Positions 35,215 to 44,931 of a stretch of DNA of 46,962 bases are shown here, piece by piece. The position numbers were made by a program, and so were the translations under genes. This DNA comes from Rhodospirillaceae bacterium bin65 (GTDB taxonomy: Bacteria > Pseudomonadota > Alphaproteobacteria > Bin65), in NCBI GenBank assembly GCA_002238725.1, contig MPMX01000034.1:1-46962 (forward strand), written 5' to 3'. The notes under the pieces are model-generated. The model saw only the letters and a program-made list of their open reading frames with translations. It had not been told where the DNA came from and did no database searches. Position 1 is the first letter of the stretch; the number at the start of each line of letters is the position of its first letter.

Positions 35215-37800
35215 ATGGCGCGTTACAGTTTTCGAGAGGCGGAACCGAAATGGCAGAGGGCCTGGAACGAGGCCGGCTGTTTCGTGGCCGAAGCCGACCC
35301 CGGCCGGCCAAAATACTACGTGATGGAAATGTTCCCCTATCCGTCGGGCAAGATCCATATGGGTCATGTCCGCAATTATACGCTGGGGGACGCTGTCGCC
35401 CGGTATCGCCGCGCGCGCGGTTACAATGTGATCCATCCGATGGGGTGGGACGCCTTCGGCCTGCCGGCGGAAAACGCCGCGATCGAACGCGGGGTCCATC
35501 CGGGCGACTGGACCTACGACAATATCGCCACGATGCGGCGCCAGTTGAAGCGAATGGGGCTTTCGCTGAACTGGGACCGGGAAATCGCGTCCTGCCATCC
35601 CGGCTACTACGTCCATCAGCAGCACATCTTCCTGGATTTTTTGGAAAAGGACCTCGCCTATCGCAAGGAGTTTTGGGTCAACTGGGATCCGAAGGACGGG
35701 ACGGTCCTCGCCAACGAACAGGTCATCGACGGCAAGGGCTGGCGCTCCGGTGCGGTCGTCGAGCGGCGCAAGCTCTCGCAATGGTTCTTCCGCATCACCC
35801 GCTATGCGGACGAGCTGCTGCAAGCGCTGAATTCGATGGAGCGCTGGCCGGAAAAGGTCCGGACCATGCAGGAGAACTGGATCGGCCGGTCGGAAGGCGC
35901 CCGGGTCCGCTTCCCGATCGTTGGCCGGGAAAGCCAGTCGCTCGAGGTCTTCACCACCCGGCCGGACACCTTGTTCGGAGCCTCTTTTTGCGCGCTGGCG
36001 CCAAACCACTCCCTCAGTGAGGAGCTGGCGCGGAACGATCCGGCGCTGCAGGCGTTCATCGCGGAATGCCAACGCATCGGCACCAGCGAAGCTGCTATCG
36101 AAGCCGTAGAGAAATTGGGTTATCGCACTGGAGTCGAGGTTGCGCATCCGTTTGTCGAGGGCGCGACGTTGCCGGTCTTTGTCGCCAACTTCGTCCTGAT
36201 GGAATACGGCTCCGGCGCAATTTTCGGTTGCCCCGCCCATGACCAGCGCGACCTCGAATTCGCGCGGAAATACGTACTGCCGGTGCTGCCTGTCGTAGCG
36301 CCGCTGGCCGACGGCAAACCGCAACCCATCGAAATCGTCGAGGAAGCATATCTCAGGAAGGACAGCGGCGCCGTTATCGTCAATTCGGAATTTTTGAACG
36401 GTCTCGATGTGCCGGCCGCCATCCGCGCGGCTGTCGACCGGCTGGAGTCCGACGGTCGTGGCACCGGCACGATCCAGTTCCGCCTGCGCGACTGGCTGAT
36501 ATCCCGTCAGCGTTACTGGGGCTGCCCGATCCCTACGATTCATTGCGACAGGTGCGGAATCGTGCCGGTACCGCGGGATCAGTTGCCGGTGACGTTGCCC
36601 GACGATGTATCCTTCGATAAGCCCGGTAATCCGCTGGACCGCCACCCGACATGGAAACATGTCGATTGCCCGCGATGCGGCGAGCCGGCCCGGCGCGATA
36701 CCGATACCATGGACACATTCGTCGATTCCTCATGGTATTTCGCGCGCTATTGTTCGCCGCGCGAGGAAAGCGCGCCGGTCGACAAGGCGGCGACGGACTA
36801 TTGGCTGCCGGTTGACCAGTATATCGGCGGTGTCGAGCATGCGATCCTGCATCTGCTTTATTCGCGGTTCTATGTCCGCGCCATGTCTGACACCGGATCG
36901 TTGAACGAACTCGAGGAGCCGTTCGCCGGGCTCTACACCCAGGGCATGGTTTGCCACGAAACCTACCGCGACAGGGCCGGCAACTGGTTGTATCCGGAAC
37001 AGGTCATCAAAGAAGGCGATGCGGTGCGCCTTGCAGAGACCGGTGAGCCGGTGACGCTCGGCCGGTCGGAATCGATGAGCAAATCGAAGCGTAACACCGT
37101 CGATCCGGAAGCCATCATTGAGACCTATGGCGCGGATACGGCCCGGCTGTTCATGTTGTCGGACACGCCGCCCGACCGGGACATGGACTGGACCGAGGCC
37201 GGCATCGACGGCGCGTGGCGGTATGTGAACAGGCTGTACCGGATGGTTATCGGTCCGCCCGTTGCGGTACCCGCTCCCGGGACGCCGCCGCCGGCTGCCT
37301 GGAGCGATGCCGCTCTGGCGCTGCGCCGGGCAACGCACAAAACCATCGCCGGCGTTACCGATGATTTCGAGCGCTTTCATTTCAACCGGGCGGTCGCCCG
37401 GATACGCGAGCTGACCAACACGCTTGCCGAGACCGGGGCGAGCGATGCTGCCGACATCGCCTGGGCAATGCGCGAAGGGCTTGAGATCGCGGTTCGATTG
37501 ATCGCGCCGATGACGCCGCATGTCGGGGAGGAATTGTGGCGCGCTCTGGGCCATGAAAGCCTTCTTGCCGCTTCGCCCTGGCCCGAATACGACCCGGCGC
37601 TCACGGTCGATGACACGGTTACCATTGCCGTTCAGGTCAAAGGCAAGTTTCGCGGCACGATCGATCAGCCGGCCGGCGCCGACCGGATGGCAGTGGAGGC
37701 CGCTGCGCTGGCCCTGCCGGCGGTGGCCCGGCAGATCGCCGGGCAGGACATTCGCAAGATCGTCGTTGTGCCGGACAGGATTGTGAATATCGTGGTCTGA
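35215..37800 (+). CDS. leuS: Leucine--tRNA ligase
   Basis: The 861-residue class I aminoacyl-tRNA synthetase charges tRNA-Leu in the cytoplasm. The HIGH-type motif is HMGH (48-51) in [15 protein letters not shown]. The CP1 editing domain holds [12 protein letters not shown]. The KMSKS-type loop near residue 620 reads SMSKSKRN in [10 protein letters not shown]: the first lysine of the motif is replaced by serine, while the second, catalytic one is kept. Zinc-ribbon-like CDRCG and CPRCG pairs occur near 440-490. ATG 35215 is chosen over an upstream in-frame ATG (35137) that overlaps the previous gene. lptE follows after 46 bases. Confidence 0.95.
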   Translation: MARYSFREAEPKWQRAWNEAGCFVAEADPGRPKYYVMEMFPYPSGKIHMGHVRNYTLGDAVARYRRARGYNVIHPMGWDAFGLPAENAAIERGVHPGDWTYDNIATMRRQLKRMGLSLNWDREIASCHPGYYVHQQHIFLDFLEKDLAYRKEFWVNWDPKDGTVLANEQVIDGKGWRSGAVVERRKLSQWFFRITRYADELLQALNSMERWPEKVRTMQENWIGRSEGARVRFPIVGRESQSLEVFTTRPDTLFGASFCALAPNHSLSEELARNDPALQAFIAECQRIGTSEAAIEAVEKLGYRTGVEVAHPFVEGATLPVFVANFVLMEYGSGAIFGCPAHDQRDLEFARKYVLPVLPVVAPLADGKPQPIEIVEEAYLRKDSGAVIVNSEFLNGLDVPAAIRAAVDRLESDGRGTGTIQFRLRDWLISRQRYWGCPIPTIHCDRCGIVPVPRDQLPVTLPDDVSFDKPGNPLDRHPTWKHVDCPRCGEPARRDTDTMDTFVDSSWYFARYCSPREESAPVDKAATDYWLPVDQYIGGVEHAILHLLYSRFYVRAMSDTGSLNELEEPFAGLYTQGMVCHETYRDRAGNWLYPEQVIKEGDAVRLAETGEPVTLGRSESMSKSKRNTVDPEAIIETYGADTARLFMLSDTPPDRDMDWTEAGIDGAWRYVNRLYRMVIGPPVAVPAPGTPPPAAWSDAALALRRATHKTIAGVTDDFERFHFNRAVARIRELTNTLAETGASDAADIAWAMREGLEIAVRLIAPMTPHVGEELWRALGHESLLAASPWPEYDPALTVDDTVTIAVQVKGKFRGTIDQPAGADRMAVEAAALALPAVARQIAGQDIRKIVVVPDRIVNIVV

Positions 37801-37846
37801 TGCTGCGGGACGGGCTTTCGTCCGAGCTGTCGGCGTCAAACAGAGG

Positions 37847-38392
37847 ATGGGCGAGACGATTTTGGAAACCGCGCGCAGCTTTGCCGCCGGCGCCGTCGTT
37901 GTATTGGCGATCAGTTTGTCGGGATGCGGTTTCCAGCCGTTATATGGTGCAAGATCGGGGGACAACGGCGTCTCCGGAGATATCGCGACGATACGCATAG
38001 CGCCGATTCCGGACCGGTCAGGCCAGATCCTGCGCAACGAGTTGATCGACCGCCTGAATCCCTCGGGCGAGTCTGCCGATCCCCGCTATTCTCTGGAAGT
38101 GCGCCTTGCGGTCTCTAAAGTGGATTTGGGAATCCGCAAGGATGAAACGGCGACTCGGACGAGCATGCGTTTTCGGTCGACTTTCAGGCTTCGCGACAGC
38201 GCTTCGGGCGCGATCGTCTATTCCAGCCGGGCGGCGGCGGTCACTTCCTACAACATCGTAGACAGCGAATACGCTACCATCGCTTCGGAGCGTGCGGCGC
38301 GCCGCCGTGGCCTGGTTCTGGTGGCGGAAAGGATTTCAATTCGGTTGGCCGCCTTTTTCAACCGGCTTCGGTCGCTGCGCCGTCGCAAGTAG
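37847..38392 (+). CDS. lptE: LPS-assembly lipoprotein LptE
   Basis: The 181-residue outer-membrane lipoprotein is the plug partner of LptD in lipopolysaccharide transport. A signal with lipobox AISLSGC puts the lipidated cysteine at residue 27, followed by GFQPLYG, the hallmark start of mature LptE. IRIAPIPDRSGQILRNELID is also typical. The C-terminal end is strongly basic (RLRSLRRRK). Placement between leuS and holA is conserved in proteobacteria. Its stop overlaps the region where the holA reading frame opens. Confidence 0.9.
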   Translation: MGETILETARSFAAGAVVVLAISLSGCGFQPLYGARSGDNGVSGDIATIRIAPIPDRSGQILRNELIDRLNPSGESADPRYSLEVRLAVSKVDLGIRKDETATRTSMRFRSTFRLRDSASGAIVYSSRAAAVTSYNIVDSEYATIASERAARRRGLVLVAERISIRLAAFFNRLRSLRRRK

Positions 38393-38412
38393 TGCGCAGC
38401 GGGGCAGCGGAT

Positions 38413-39447
38413 ATGGAAATCAAGCCCGCCGGTGCACCGGGATTCATCGCTGAGCCACCGTCGGATATCCGCGTGTTCTTGCTGTTTGGGCCCGATGAGG
38501 GGCTGGTTCGGGAACGCGCCGATACGCTTGAGCGCCAGATCGTGCCGGATCCCAAGGATCCGTTCCGTCTGGCCGATCTGGACGGCGCTGCAGTCAATGC
38601 CGATGCCGCGCAACTGTACGACGAGGCGACTGCGCTTGCTTTCGGGGGCGGCCAAAGAGCGGTCAGGGTCCGGCGGCTGACCGGCAGGATTGCCGACGCG
38701 GTGATCGACATGGTTCGGAATCCAATCGGCGATGCGCGGATCATCCTTGAGGCTCCGGGGGCGAACAAAAGCAGCGCCATCGTTGCTGCCGCGATCGGGA
38801 GCGCAGCCGCTGCGGCTGTGCCCTGTTACCACGACGAGCGCCGGTCGTTGCGGGATCTGGTTGCAGAGGTCATGGCGGAAGCCGGGCTACGGCCCGGTCC
38901 TGGCGTCGTCGACTATGTTACGGATCGGGCCGGCGGAGACAGGGCATTGACCCGCCGCGAGATTGAAAAATTGGCATTGTTCGTCGGCGCCGGGCCAGAG
39001 CAGGCACAAAATCCGGTCGATCTGGCGCAGGCCCAGGCCGTGGTGGGCGACACGGCCCTGCTGACCTTGGACTCGCTCGTGGACGCGGTTTTTGAGGGGC
39101 GGATGGGGGATATCGAGCGGATGTTGCAGCGGGTCCGGCAGGAAGGAGTTGCCTCGGGAACCATTCTCCGGGCGATGGCGGCCCACGCCGCGCGACTGAT
39201 GCGGTATCGCGGTTTGGTGCAAGGCGGTCTCGATTCGGCGGCGGCCGGCCGGCGGGTCAGGCCGCCGGTGCATTTTTCCCGGCGAAGGAATGTGGAGCGC
39301 CAGGCCCGCATGTCATCGAAGGCCCTGTCGTCAATCATGGTCCGGATTGCCGAAGGGGAGCGGCAGATCCGCCGGTCGGAAGTGCGGGACGAGACCGTCT
39401 GCGACCGTGCTTTGACCGGCGTGGCGGCGGCGGCGCGCCAGCGTTGA
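38413..39447 (+). CDS. holA: DNA polymerase III delta subunit
   Basis: The 344-residue protein is the clamp-loader delta subunit that opens the beta sliding clamp. The family start is IRVFLLFGPDEGLVRERADT; further typical parts are EAPGANKSSAIVAAA, DYVTDRAGGDRALTRREIEK and LDSLVDAVFEGRMGDIERML. ATG 38413 is preferred to a GTG at 38392 that overlaps the lptE stop. It is the last gene of the rightward leuS operon and is convergent with parB, with only 21 bases between the stops. Confidence 0.9.
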   Translation: MEIKPAGAPGFIAEPPSDIRVFLLFGPDEGLVRERADTLERQIVPDPKDPFRLADLDGAAVNADAAQLYDEATALAFGGGQRAVRVRRLTGRIADAVIDMVRNPIGDARIILEAPGANKSSAIVAAAIGSAAAAAVPCYHDERRSLRDLVAEVMAEAGLRPGPGVVDYVTDRAGGDRALTRREIEKLALFVGAGPEQAQNPVDLAQAQAVVGDTALLTLDSLVDAVFEGRMGDIERMLQRVRQEGVASGTILRAMAAHAARLMRYRGLVQGGLDSAAAGRRVRPPVHFSRRRNVERQARMSSKALSSIMVRIAEGERQIRRSEVRDETVCDRALTGVAAAARQR

Positions 39448-39468
39448 CTTGGCTTAGCAGTTGAGGTT

Positions 39469-40383
39469 TCAGGGTTTTTCGAGAAGTCGGGCGAGGAGGT
39501 CGTCGAGCTGTTCCAGGGAATTGTAGCGGATCGAGATCTGACCGCCCGTATCCTTGTGATCGATCACTACTTTCAGGCCCAGGCGCTCTTCCAGGGCGCG
39601 TTCGAGAGCCACCGTATCGGCGTCTTTCCCGGTGCGGCCTCCGCCGCGGCCGGCAGCGGCTCCCGATCTTCCCCTGCCGCGCCCTTGCGCCAGCCTTTCG
39701 GCCTGGCGGACCGACAGGCCTTCCCGGACGATCTTCGCAGCGAGATCGTCGGGATCTGCGGCGGCGAGCAGGGCGCGGCCGTGACCGGCGCTCAACGCGC
39801 CGGAATCGAGCAGTTTCCTGGCGCCGTCGTTCAATTTGAGCAGCCGGAGCATGTTTGCGACATGGCTGCGGCTCTTGCCGACGATTTTTGACAGCGCTTC
39901 CTGGGTGTAATGGAAGTCGGCAATCAGCCGGCTATAACCTTCGGCTTCCTCCAGCGGATTCAGATCCGTGCGCTGGACGTTTTCGACGAGGCCGACCTCG
40001 AGCGTTTCCCGGTCGGACAAATCGTGAACGACAGCGGGAATTTCGTGCAGCTGGGCACGCTGCGCCGCCAGCCAGCGGCGTTCGCCGGCGATCAATTCCC
40101 AGCAACCCGCCTCATCGGGGTGCCGCCGCACAAGAATTGGCTGAAGGACGCCTTTTTCCTCGATAGACGCTTTCAGTTCTTCAAGCGCCCCGTCATCGAA
40201 AGTGCGGCGCGGTTGAAATTTTCCGGGCCGGATATCGCCGACCGGCAGCCGGAGAATGCCGCCTGCCGCCTCCCGTCCCGAATGGTGTGTGTCCTGGTCC
40301 GTCGCGCCGATGTTAGCGTCGCCGCCCAGCAGCGCATCCAGGCCCCGGCCGAGACCTCGCCGTTTGCCGCCGTTTTCATTCAT
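39469..40383 (-). CDS. parB: Chromosome-partitioning protein ParB
   Basis: The 304-residue protein is a CTPase clamp that loads at parS and spreads along DNA to segregate the origin region. The N-terminus carries the ParA-contacting stretch RRGLGRGLDALLGG. The CTP-binding GERRWLAAQRAQ motif and the preceding LRPGKFQPRR-type region (here IRPGKFQPRR) are present; the helix-turn-helix reads YTQEALSKIVGKSRSHVANM. The C-terminal dimer domain follows a Gly/Arg-rich linker. Its start overlaps the parA stop (ATGA). Two parS sites lie 1.5 and 3.5 kb upstream. Confidence 0.95.
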   Translation of the reverse strand: MNENGGKRRGLGRGLDALLGGDANIGATDQDTHHSGREAAGGILRLPVGDIRPGKFQPRRTFDDGALEELKASIEEKGVLQPILVRRHPDEAGCWELIAGERRWLAAQRAQLHEIPAVVHDLSDRETLEVGLVENVQRTDLNPLEEAEGYSRLIADFHYTQEALSKIVGKSRSHVANMLRLLKLNDGARKLLDSGALSAGHGRALLAAADPDDLAAKIVREGLSVRQAERLAQGRGRGRSGAAAGRGGGRTGKDADTVALERALEERLGLKVVIDHKDTGGQISIRYNSLEQLDDLLARLLEKP

Positions 40384-41252
40384 TGATGAATACTCATATT
40401 GAAAATTTCGCCTTCGCGCAGAATAACTTCCCGGGCCAGGCGCGCGTAGGCCATCGCGCCGGAGCAGCGCAGATCGTAAAGCAGGACGGGTTTGCCGTGC
40501 GACGGCGCTTCGGAAACCCGGACATTTCGTGGTATGATTGTTTCATAAACCTTCGAACCGAAGCATTTCCGGACATCTTCGGCCACCATACCGCACAGTC
40601 TGTTGCGCTTGTCGTGCATGGTCAGGACGATGCCCTGGATGTCGAGTTTTTTATTGAATGAGGACTTGACCCGCTTCACCGTCCGAACAAGGTGGCTTAT
40701 CCCTTCCAGCGCATAATATTCGCATTGCAACGGCACCAGGACGCCATCCGCGGCGACCAGCGCGTTGAGAGTCAGCAGGCCGAGCGCCGGCGGGCAATCG
40801 ATCAGGACATAGTCGTATCCGGCTGCCTGTTCCCGGAGCGCGTCCGCCAGCCGGTATTCCCGGCGCGGCGCCTGAACCAGTTCGATCTCGGCGCCGGAGA
40901 GATGCATCGTGGTCGGCGCGACATGGAGGTCCGGCACCTCGGTCTCGACGGCGATCTCCGCCACCGTCGCATCACCGATGATCAGGTCGTAGGTGATAGG
41001 ATCGTGCGCCCCGGGAACGATCCCCAGCCCGGTGGTGGCATTGGCCTGCGGATCGAGATCCAGGATGAGCACCCGCGACCCGACCGCCGCCAGCGCGGTG
41101 CCGAGATTGACCGCTGTGGTGGTTTTGCCGACGCCGCCTTTCTGGTTGGCGACCGCGAGGATTCGCGCGCCCCGGCCCGGGGCGCTGCCGAGCTGCCTCC
41201 AGGCTTTCAGGGTTTCCGATCCAGTTTCGGGCGTGGCGTCAGATTTTAACAC
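40380..41252 (-). CDS. parA: Chromosome-partitioning ATPase ParA
   Basis: The 290-residue protein is a Walker-type ParA/Soj ATPase that moves ParB-parS complexes. The deviant Walker A KGGVGKTTT spans residues 38-46, Walker A' region is LDLDPQANATTGLG, and YVLIDCPPALGLLTLNAL forms Walker B. GTG 41252 is chosen: AAAGGA lies seven bases upstream of it, whereas a TTG at 41267 lacks such a site. The start overlaps the end of rsmG, so the two are coupled. It forms a unit with parB, with which it overlaps by four bases. Confidence 0.95.
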   Translation of the reverse strand: MLKSDATPETGSETLKAWRQLGSAPGRGARILAVANQKGGVGKTTTAVNLGTALAAVGSRVLILDLDPQANATTGLGIVPGAHDPITYDLIIGDATVAEIAVETEVPDLHVAPTTMHLSGAEIELVQAPRREYRLADALREQAAGYDYVLIDCPPALGLLTLNALVAADGVLVPLQCEYYALEGISHLVRTVKRVKSSFNKKLDIQGIVLTMHDKRNRLCGMVAEDVRKCFGSKVYETIIPRNVRVSEAPSHGKPVLLYDLRCSGAMAYARLAREVILREGEIFNMSIHQ

Positions 41253-41934
41253 GGGCGATCCTTTCAATGCTCAGCAGGCATCCGTCCGGATGGGTCACGC
41301 TGTCGATCTGCCGGACCGTCATATTCCAACATTTAGCGGTTGAAATCAATTCACTCTCAACATTTTGTCCTTTCAGGAGCAGAAACTGGGGGTTATCCAC
41401 AGACCATCCGCTGGCCAGCTCCAGCAAGGCGGCAAGCGGCGCCAGAGCCCGTGCGGTTACGATATCGGCCCGCGGCCGGGCCTGACCCCGCGCGACTTCC
41501 TCGATACGCGCGGCGACGACCGCGACGTCGATCGAAAGCATCGCCGCCGTTGCCGTGAGAAAAGCTGCCTTTCGCTTGTCCGCCTCGATCAGATGGACCT
41601 CAAGATCCGGCCGCAGCAATTTCAGCACCAGACCGGGAAACCCCGCGCCGCTGCCGAGATCGACCAGACTTCGGGCGTCCGCCCGCAGGTGTGCCGCGAG
41701 CTGGGCGCTGTCGGCGAAATGCCTGCCCCAGACATCGTTCAGCGTCGACGGCCCGACCAGGTTGATCCGGCGCTGCCAGCGCCGCAGCGCCTCTTCGTAG
41801 CGGACGAACTGCGCGCATGTTTCACGTGAAACGCCGAACTGCGCGGCAAATTCCTCCGGCCCATAGTCCGCCCAGTAGCCTGCCCGGTGGCCCACCCGGT
41901 GGCCCACCCAGCGGCCCGCCTCGGGTCGGGACAT
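41239..41934 (-). CDS. rsmG: 16S rRNA (guanine-N7) methyltransferase RsmG
   Basis: The 231-residue enzyme methylates G527 (E. coli numbering) of 16S rRNA. RWQRRINLVGPSTLNDVWGRH and the SAM site VDLGSGAGFPGLVLK are diagnostic, with VTARALAPLAALLELA later. The first 20 residues (GHRVGHRAGYW) are encoded by a short tandem repeat of GGTGGCCCACCC and look like a late extension. A parS site is embedded in the coding sequence (41818-41833), covering the codons for VSRET, a feature common in alphaproteobacteria. It lies between mnmG (25 bases upstream) and parA. Confidence 0.93.
   Translation of the reverse strand: MSRPEAGRWVGHRVGHRAGYWADYGPEEFAAQFGVSRETCAQFVRYEEALRRWQRRINLVGPSTLNDVWGRHFADSAQLAAHLRADARSLVDLGSGAGFPGLVLKLLRPDLEVHLIEADKRKAAFLTATAAMLSIDVAVVAARIEEVARGQARPRADIVTARALAPLAALLELASGWSVDNPQFLLLKGQNVESELISTAKCWNMTVRQIDSVTHPDGCLLSIERIARVKI
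41818..41833. other. parS site within rsmG
   Basis: TGTTTCACGTGAAACG matches the conserved parS palindrome TGTTTCACGTGAAACA in 15 of 16 positions. It is the loading site for ParB, whose gene is 1.4 kb away. It lies inside the rsmG coding sequence. Confidence 0.93.
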
Positions 41935-41959
41935 GGCCCGGCGCGCCCGGCGATGCGGC

Positions 41960-43843
41960 TTACGCAGCGCGCCGGCGCTCGACGACCTGCAGGAGCGCCG
42001 TCAGGGCCGCCGGCGTCACGCCGGAAATCCGCGCCGCGGCGGCCATTGTCGCCGGCCGCGCCTCGCCCAGCTTCTGCCGGACTTCGTTGGACAGGCCGCC
42101 GATGGTCCGATAGTCCAGGTCAGCCGGCAGCTTGAGCGCCTCGTCGTTGCGGAAAGCCCGGATGTCCGCGACCTGGCGGTCGAGATAGCCGGCATAGCGG
42201 CCCTCGATCTCGATCTGCTCGGCGACATCCCGCTCGAGCGCGCCCAGTTCCGGCCAGATTGCCGCCAGCCGCTCCAGGTCGACGCCCGGATAGCGCAGCA
42301 GGTCAACCGCAGATCGCCGCACGCCATCGCGATTGACCGCAAACCCGTGCGCCGCCAGGCGGTTCGGCGTCATGGTCAGTCCCTGCGCCAGCGCGTGCGC
42401 CCGGCCGAGCCGGGCCGTCTTGCCCGCAAAGCGGCGCGCGCGCCCCGAAGACACGATCCCCCGGTCAATGCCCCTTTGCGTCAATCTCAGATCCGCGTTG
42501 TCGGCGCGCAGGAGCAGCCGGTATTCGGCGCGCGACGTGAACATGCGATAGGGTTCGCGGGTGCCGAGCGTCACCAGGTCGTCGATCATCACGCCGATAT
42601 AGGCATCGGCCCGGTCGAGCACGAATTCCGCGCTGCCGGACGCCGCGAAGGCGGCGTTGAGCCCGGCGACCAGGCCCTGGCCGGCGGCTTCTTCATAGCC
42701 CGTCGTGCCGTTGATCTGGCCGGCCAGATACAGGCCCGGCAATGCGCGGCACTCCAGGGTCGGCAGCAGCGCGCGCGGATCGACGAAATCGTATTCGATG
42801 GCGTAGCCGGGCTGCAGGATCTCCGCCCTTTCCAAGCCCCGAATCGCCCGGACCATCCGGTGCTGCACCTCCTCCGGCAGCGAGGTCGAGATGCCGTTGG
42901 GATAGATCGTGTCGTCGTCCAGGCCTTCGGGTTCCAGGAAAATCTGGTGGCTGTGGCGTTCCGGAAACCGGACGACCTTGTCCTCGATCGACGGGCAATA
43001 GCGCGGCCCGACGCCTTCGATCTGGCCGGAAAAGAGCGGCGCCCGGCCGATATTTGCCTGGATTTCCGCGTGGGCCGCGGCATTGGTGTGGGTGATGTGA
43101 CAGACCGTCTGGGGGACGTCGATCCGGTCGGTCATGAACGAGAACGGCGCCGGTGGATCGTCGCCTTCCTGAACCTCCAGGCAATTCCAGTCGATGGTCC
43201 GGCCGTCGAGGCGGGGCGGCGTGCCGGTCTTGAGCCGGCCGAGCGGCAAACCGAACCGGTTGAGAGTCGCGGCCAGGCGCGTCGAGGGCGGCGCATCGAT
43301 CCGGCCGGCCGGCCAGGTCTTTTCGCCCAGATGGATGATGCCGCGCAGGAACGTCCCCGTGGTGATGACGACCGCGCCCGCGCGGACGGTCCGGCCGTCC
43401 TCGAGACCGACCCCTGCGCAACGGTCGTGCGAATCGACGATCAGGTCGCCGGCCGCCCCTTCGACGATCTCGAGGCCGGGCTGTTCGGCCAGCAGCGCCT
43501 GCATCGCCTGACGGTACAGCTTGCGGTCGGCCTGGGCGCGCGGACCGCGCACCGCCGGGCCCTTGCTGCGGTTCAGGATGCGAAACTGGATGCCGGCCCG
43601 GTCGATCGCCCGCCCCATGACGCCGTCCAGGGCGTCGATCTCGCGCACCAGATGGCCCTTGGCCAGGCCGCCGATCGCCGGATTGCACGACATGACGCCG
43701 ATGGTGTCGCGGCTGTGGGTCAGCAGGACGGTGCGCGCGCCGGCACGCGCCGCGGCCGACGCGGCTTCGCAGCCGGCATGGCCGCCGCCGATCACGACGA
43801 CATCGGCGTTCAGGGTATCCGGAGCCTTCATGGGCGCAGACAT
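41960..43843 (-). CDS. mnmG: tRNA uridine-5-carboxymethylaminomethyl modification enzyme MnmG
   Basis: The 627-residue FAD protein works with MnmE to modify the wobble uridine of several tRNAs. The FAD motif [14 protein letters not shown] is at about 15-28, followed by the family signature [38 protein letters not shown] and the C-terminal helical part that contacts MnmE are intact. ATG 43843 (or 43831, four codons later) gives the normal length; a frame open to 43966 adds an extension encoded through a parS site and is not used. mnmE, usually next to it, is not present upstream here. Confidence 0.94.
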   Translation of the reverse strand: MSAPMKAPDTLNADVVVIGGGHAGCEAASAAARAGARTVLLTHSRDTIGVMSCNPAIGGLAKGHLVREIDALDGVMGRAIDRAGIQFRILNRSKGPAVRGPRAQADRKLYRQAMQALLAEQPGLEIVEGAAGDLIVDSHDRCAGVGLEDGRTVRAGAVVITTGTFLRGIIHLGEKTWPAGRIDAPPSTRLAATLNRFGLPLGRLKTGTPPRLDGRTIDWNCLEVQEGDDPPAPFSFMTDRIDVPQTVCHITHTNAAAHAEIQANIGRAPLFSGQIEGVGPRYCPSIEDKVVRFPERHSHQIFLEPEGLDDDTIYPNGISTSLPEEVQHRMVRAIRGLERAEILQPGYAIEYDFVDPRALLPTLECRALPGLYLAGQINGTTGYEEAAGQGLVAGLNAAFAASGSAEFVLDRADAYIGVMIDDLVTLGTREPYRMFTSRAEYRLLLRADNADLRLTQRGIDRGIVSSGRARRFAGKTARLGRAHALAQGLTMTPNRLAAHGFAVNRDGVRRSAVDLLRYPGVDLERLAAIWPELGALERDVAEQIEIEGRYAGYLDRQVADIRAFRNDEALKLPADLDYRTIGGLSNEVRQKLGEARPATMAAAARISGVTPAALTALLQVVERRRAA

Positions 43844-43901
43844 TGCACGGCCGGCCGCGGAGTCAAGAACGGCGGCCGGGCCGGGCCGGTATCCGCCGGA
43901 T

Positions 43902-43917
43902 TGTTTCACGTGAAACA
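43902..43917. other. parS site upstream of mnmG
   Basis: TGTTTCACGTGAAACA is a perfect 16-bp match to the conserved ParB loading site. It lies about 60 bases upstream of the mnmG start and 2.1 kb from the site in rsmG, in keeping with parS clusters near the replication origin. Confidence 0.96.
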
Positions 43918-43986
43918 CGGCCCGGCGGCGGCGTTCGGCCCCATCCAAAATGTCAGGAAATGTCATGATCCATCATGGTCCGGAAC

Positions 43987-44002
43987 GAGACAGACCGGTC
44001 TA
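43987..44002 (-). promoter_or_regulatory. TetR-type operator-like site (TAGACCGGTCTGTCTC on minus strand)
   Basis: Read on the minus strand, TAGACCGGTCTGTCTC fits TAGAC-N6-GTCTA with one mismatch and shares the core ACCGGTCTGTCT with the site at 501-516. It lies about 145 bases upstream of mnmG, just after an ATATA stretch that could be a -10 region. It may control mnmG transcription; the regulator is unknown. Confidence 0.4.
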
Positions 44003-44215
44003 TATTCTGCATTTTTTGCCGTAGAGCCGTCTTTTTGGCGCGGAATCCGCAGAAATCCGCCATTCCCGCTGCAGCGGCCGCGAACCGGCGGCGACAATTT
44101 GTGCATGATTTCCTAACTCCTCCCTGTCAGAGGGCCGCGCGGATGCAGGGGGGAGGGGTGTCGCGGGGAAAGCCCGGCCGCCGCCCCGATCCGATCTCTC
44201 GAAACCCCAACACTT
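44003..44215. other. Intergenic DNA upstream of mnmG without a gene
   Basis: The stretch between the operator-like site and the palindromic repeats holds no supported gene. 44003-44050 is relatively AT-rich and could contain the leftward mnmG promoter. Reading frames here are short or shadows of repeat sequence. Confidence 0.5.
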
Positions 44216-44317
44216 TTGCCGCCCCGGACTTGTTCCGGGGCCCAGGAGCGACCCGAAAGGCCTCAGCCCGTGGCTCCTGGTCCCCGGATCTCCGCTGCGC
44301 TCCATCCGGGGCGGCAA
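44216..44317. repeat. Palindromic repeat with perfect 13-bp arms
   Basis: TTGCCGCCCCGGA (44216-44228) and TCCGGGGCGGCAA (44305-44317) are perfect inverted arms. Nested inside, CCAGGAGC (44242-44249) pairs with GCTCCTGG (44273-44280). The right half, CCGGATCTCCGCTGCGCTCC followed by TCCGGGG-GGCAA, recurs at 44417-44452. This is a non-coding palindromic repeat unit. Confidence 0.8.
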
Positions 44318-44331
44318 CGAAGGGTGCGTCG

Positions 44332-44412
44332 GGAGCCTGCCCTGAGCGAAGCCGAAGGGCCGACCCGAAAGGCGTTGCCTGTAGCACCTTCGACAAGCTC
44401 AGGACAGGCTCC
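44332..44412. repeat. Second palindromic repeat (16-bp arms, one mismatch)
   Basis: GGAGCCTGCCCTGAGC (44332-44347) pairs with GCTCAGGACAGGCTCC (44397-44412) with one mismatch, and inside these CGAAGG and CCTTCG pair as well. CCTGAGCGAAGCCGAAGG and CCTTCGACAAGCTCAGG are halves of a repeat family seen in many alphaproteobacterial genomes. It directly follows the preceding palindrome. Confidence 0.8.
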
Positions 44413-44627
44413 TGGACCCCGGATCTCCGCTGCGCTCCGTCCGGGGTGGCAAGGCAGGGTCGGATCCGGGGCAGGCAGGGCGCGCCGGCCCCCCTCCTTT
44501 GGGTTTCTCCTGCGACACGGCCTGGAGTCGAAAAGGATTTTTTCCCCCTCCCCCAAGGATTCCTCTGCGAAACGGTTTCACGCCGGAATACATGTCCTTC
44601 CCCCTCTTCAGAGGATTCCTCTGCGAA

Positions 44628-44850
44628 AGTCGGGCAGAGCCAAAGTGGGTGGCGGCGCCGTCCCCGCGATACCCCTCCCCCAAGGGGAGGGGGGTAATGT
44701 CTTGGAATTGCGGCAGTTTTCGGCTTTGGCGCGGCGTTTCCGGAACGAAGCTCCCCCTCCCCTCCGGGGGAGGGGGTCGGGGGGAGGGGGCGTAGGGGCG
44801 CGGCTCGCCCCATTCGCAGAGGAATCCTCTGAAGAGGGGGAGGCATAGCG
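44628..44850. repeat. Dispersed repeat, copy 2 (left of terminase-like gene)
   Basis: From 44699 onward this copy is nearly identical to the window start. Upstream parts (TCGGGCAGAGCC at 44628, the hairpin CCCCTCCCCCAAGGGGAGGGG at about 44672-44693) also match 46262-46345, so the full unit is about 220 bases. Copies 2 and 3 lie in direct orientation on either side of the terminase-like gene. Smaller fragments containing GATTCCTCTGCGAAA occur at 44555 and 44604. Confidence 0.82.
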
Positions 44851-44882
44851 GCGCTGATGCGCGCGGCATTTCGCAGGGGAAT

Positions 44883-44931
44883 CCGCTTCAGCGGGGGAAG
44901 TCCCGGAGCGAAGCGGAGGGGATGGGGGTGT
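44883..44931. repeat. 49-bp perfect inverted repeat, left arm
   Basis: The 49 bases at 44883-44931 are the exact reverse complement of 46556-46604. The arm starts CCGCTTCAGCGGGGGAAG, itself a hairpin, and ends GGGGATGGGGGTGT. Its last base is part of the stop codon of the terminase-like gene, so the repeat abuts the 3' end of that gene and may act as its transcription stop. Confidence 0.9.

Noticed and set aside
41933..44116. A 727-codon plus-strand frame opposite mnmG
   Set aside because: Antisense shadow of mnmG running on into repeat DNA; no domain seen.
44216..44848. Open frames across the repeat region upstream of the TerS-like gene
   Set aside because: They are built from palindromic repeats read in several frames and resemble no protein family.
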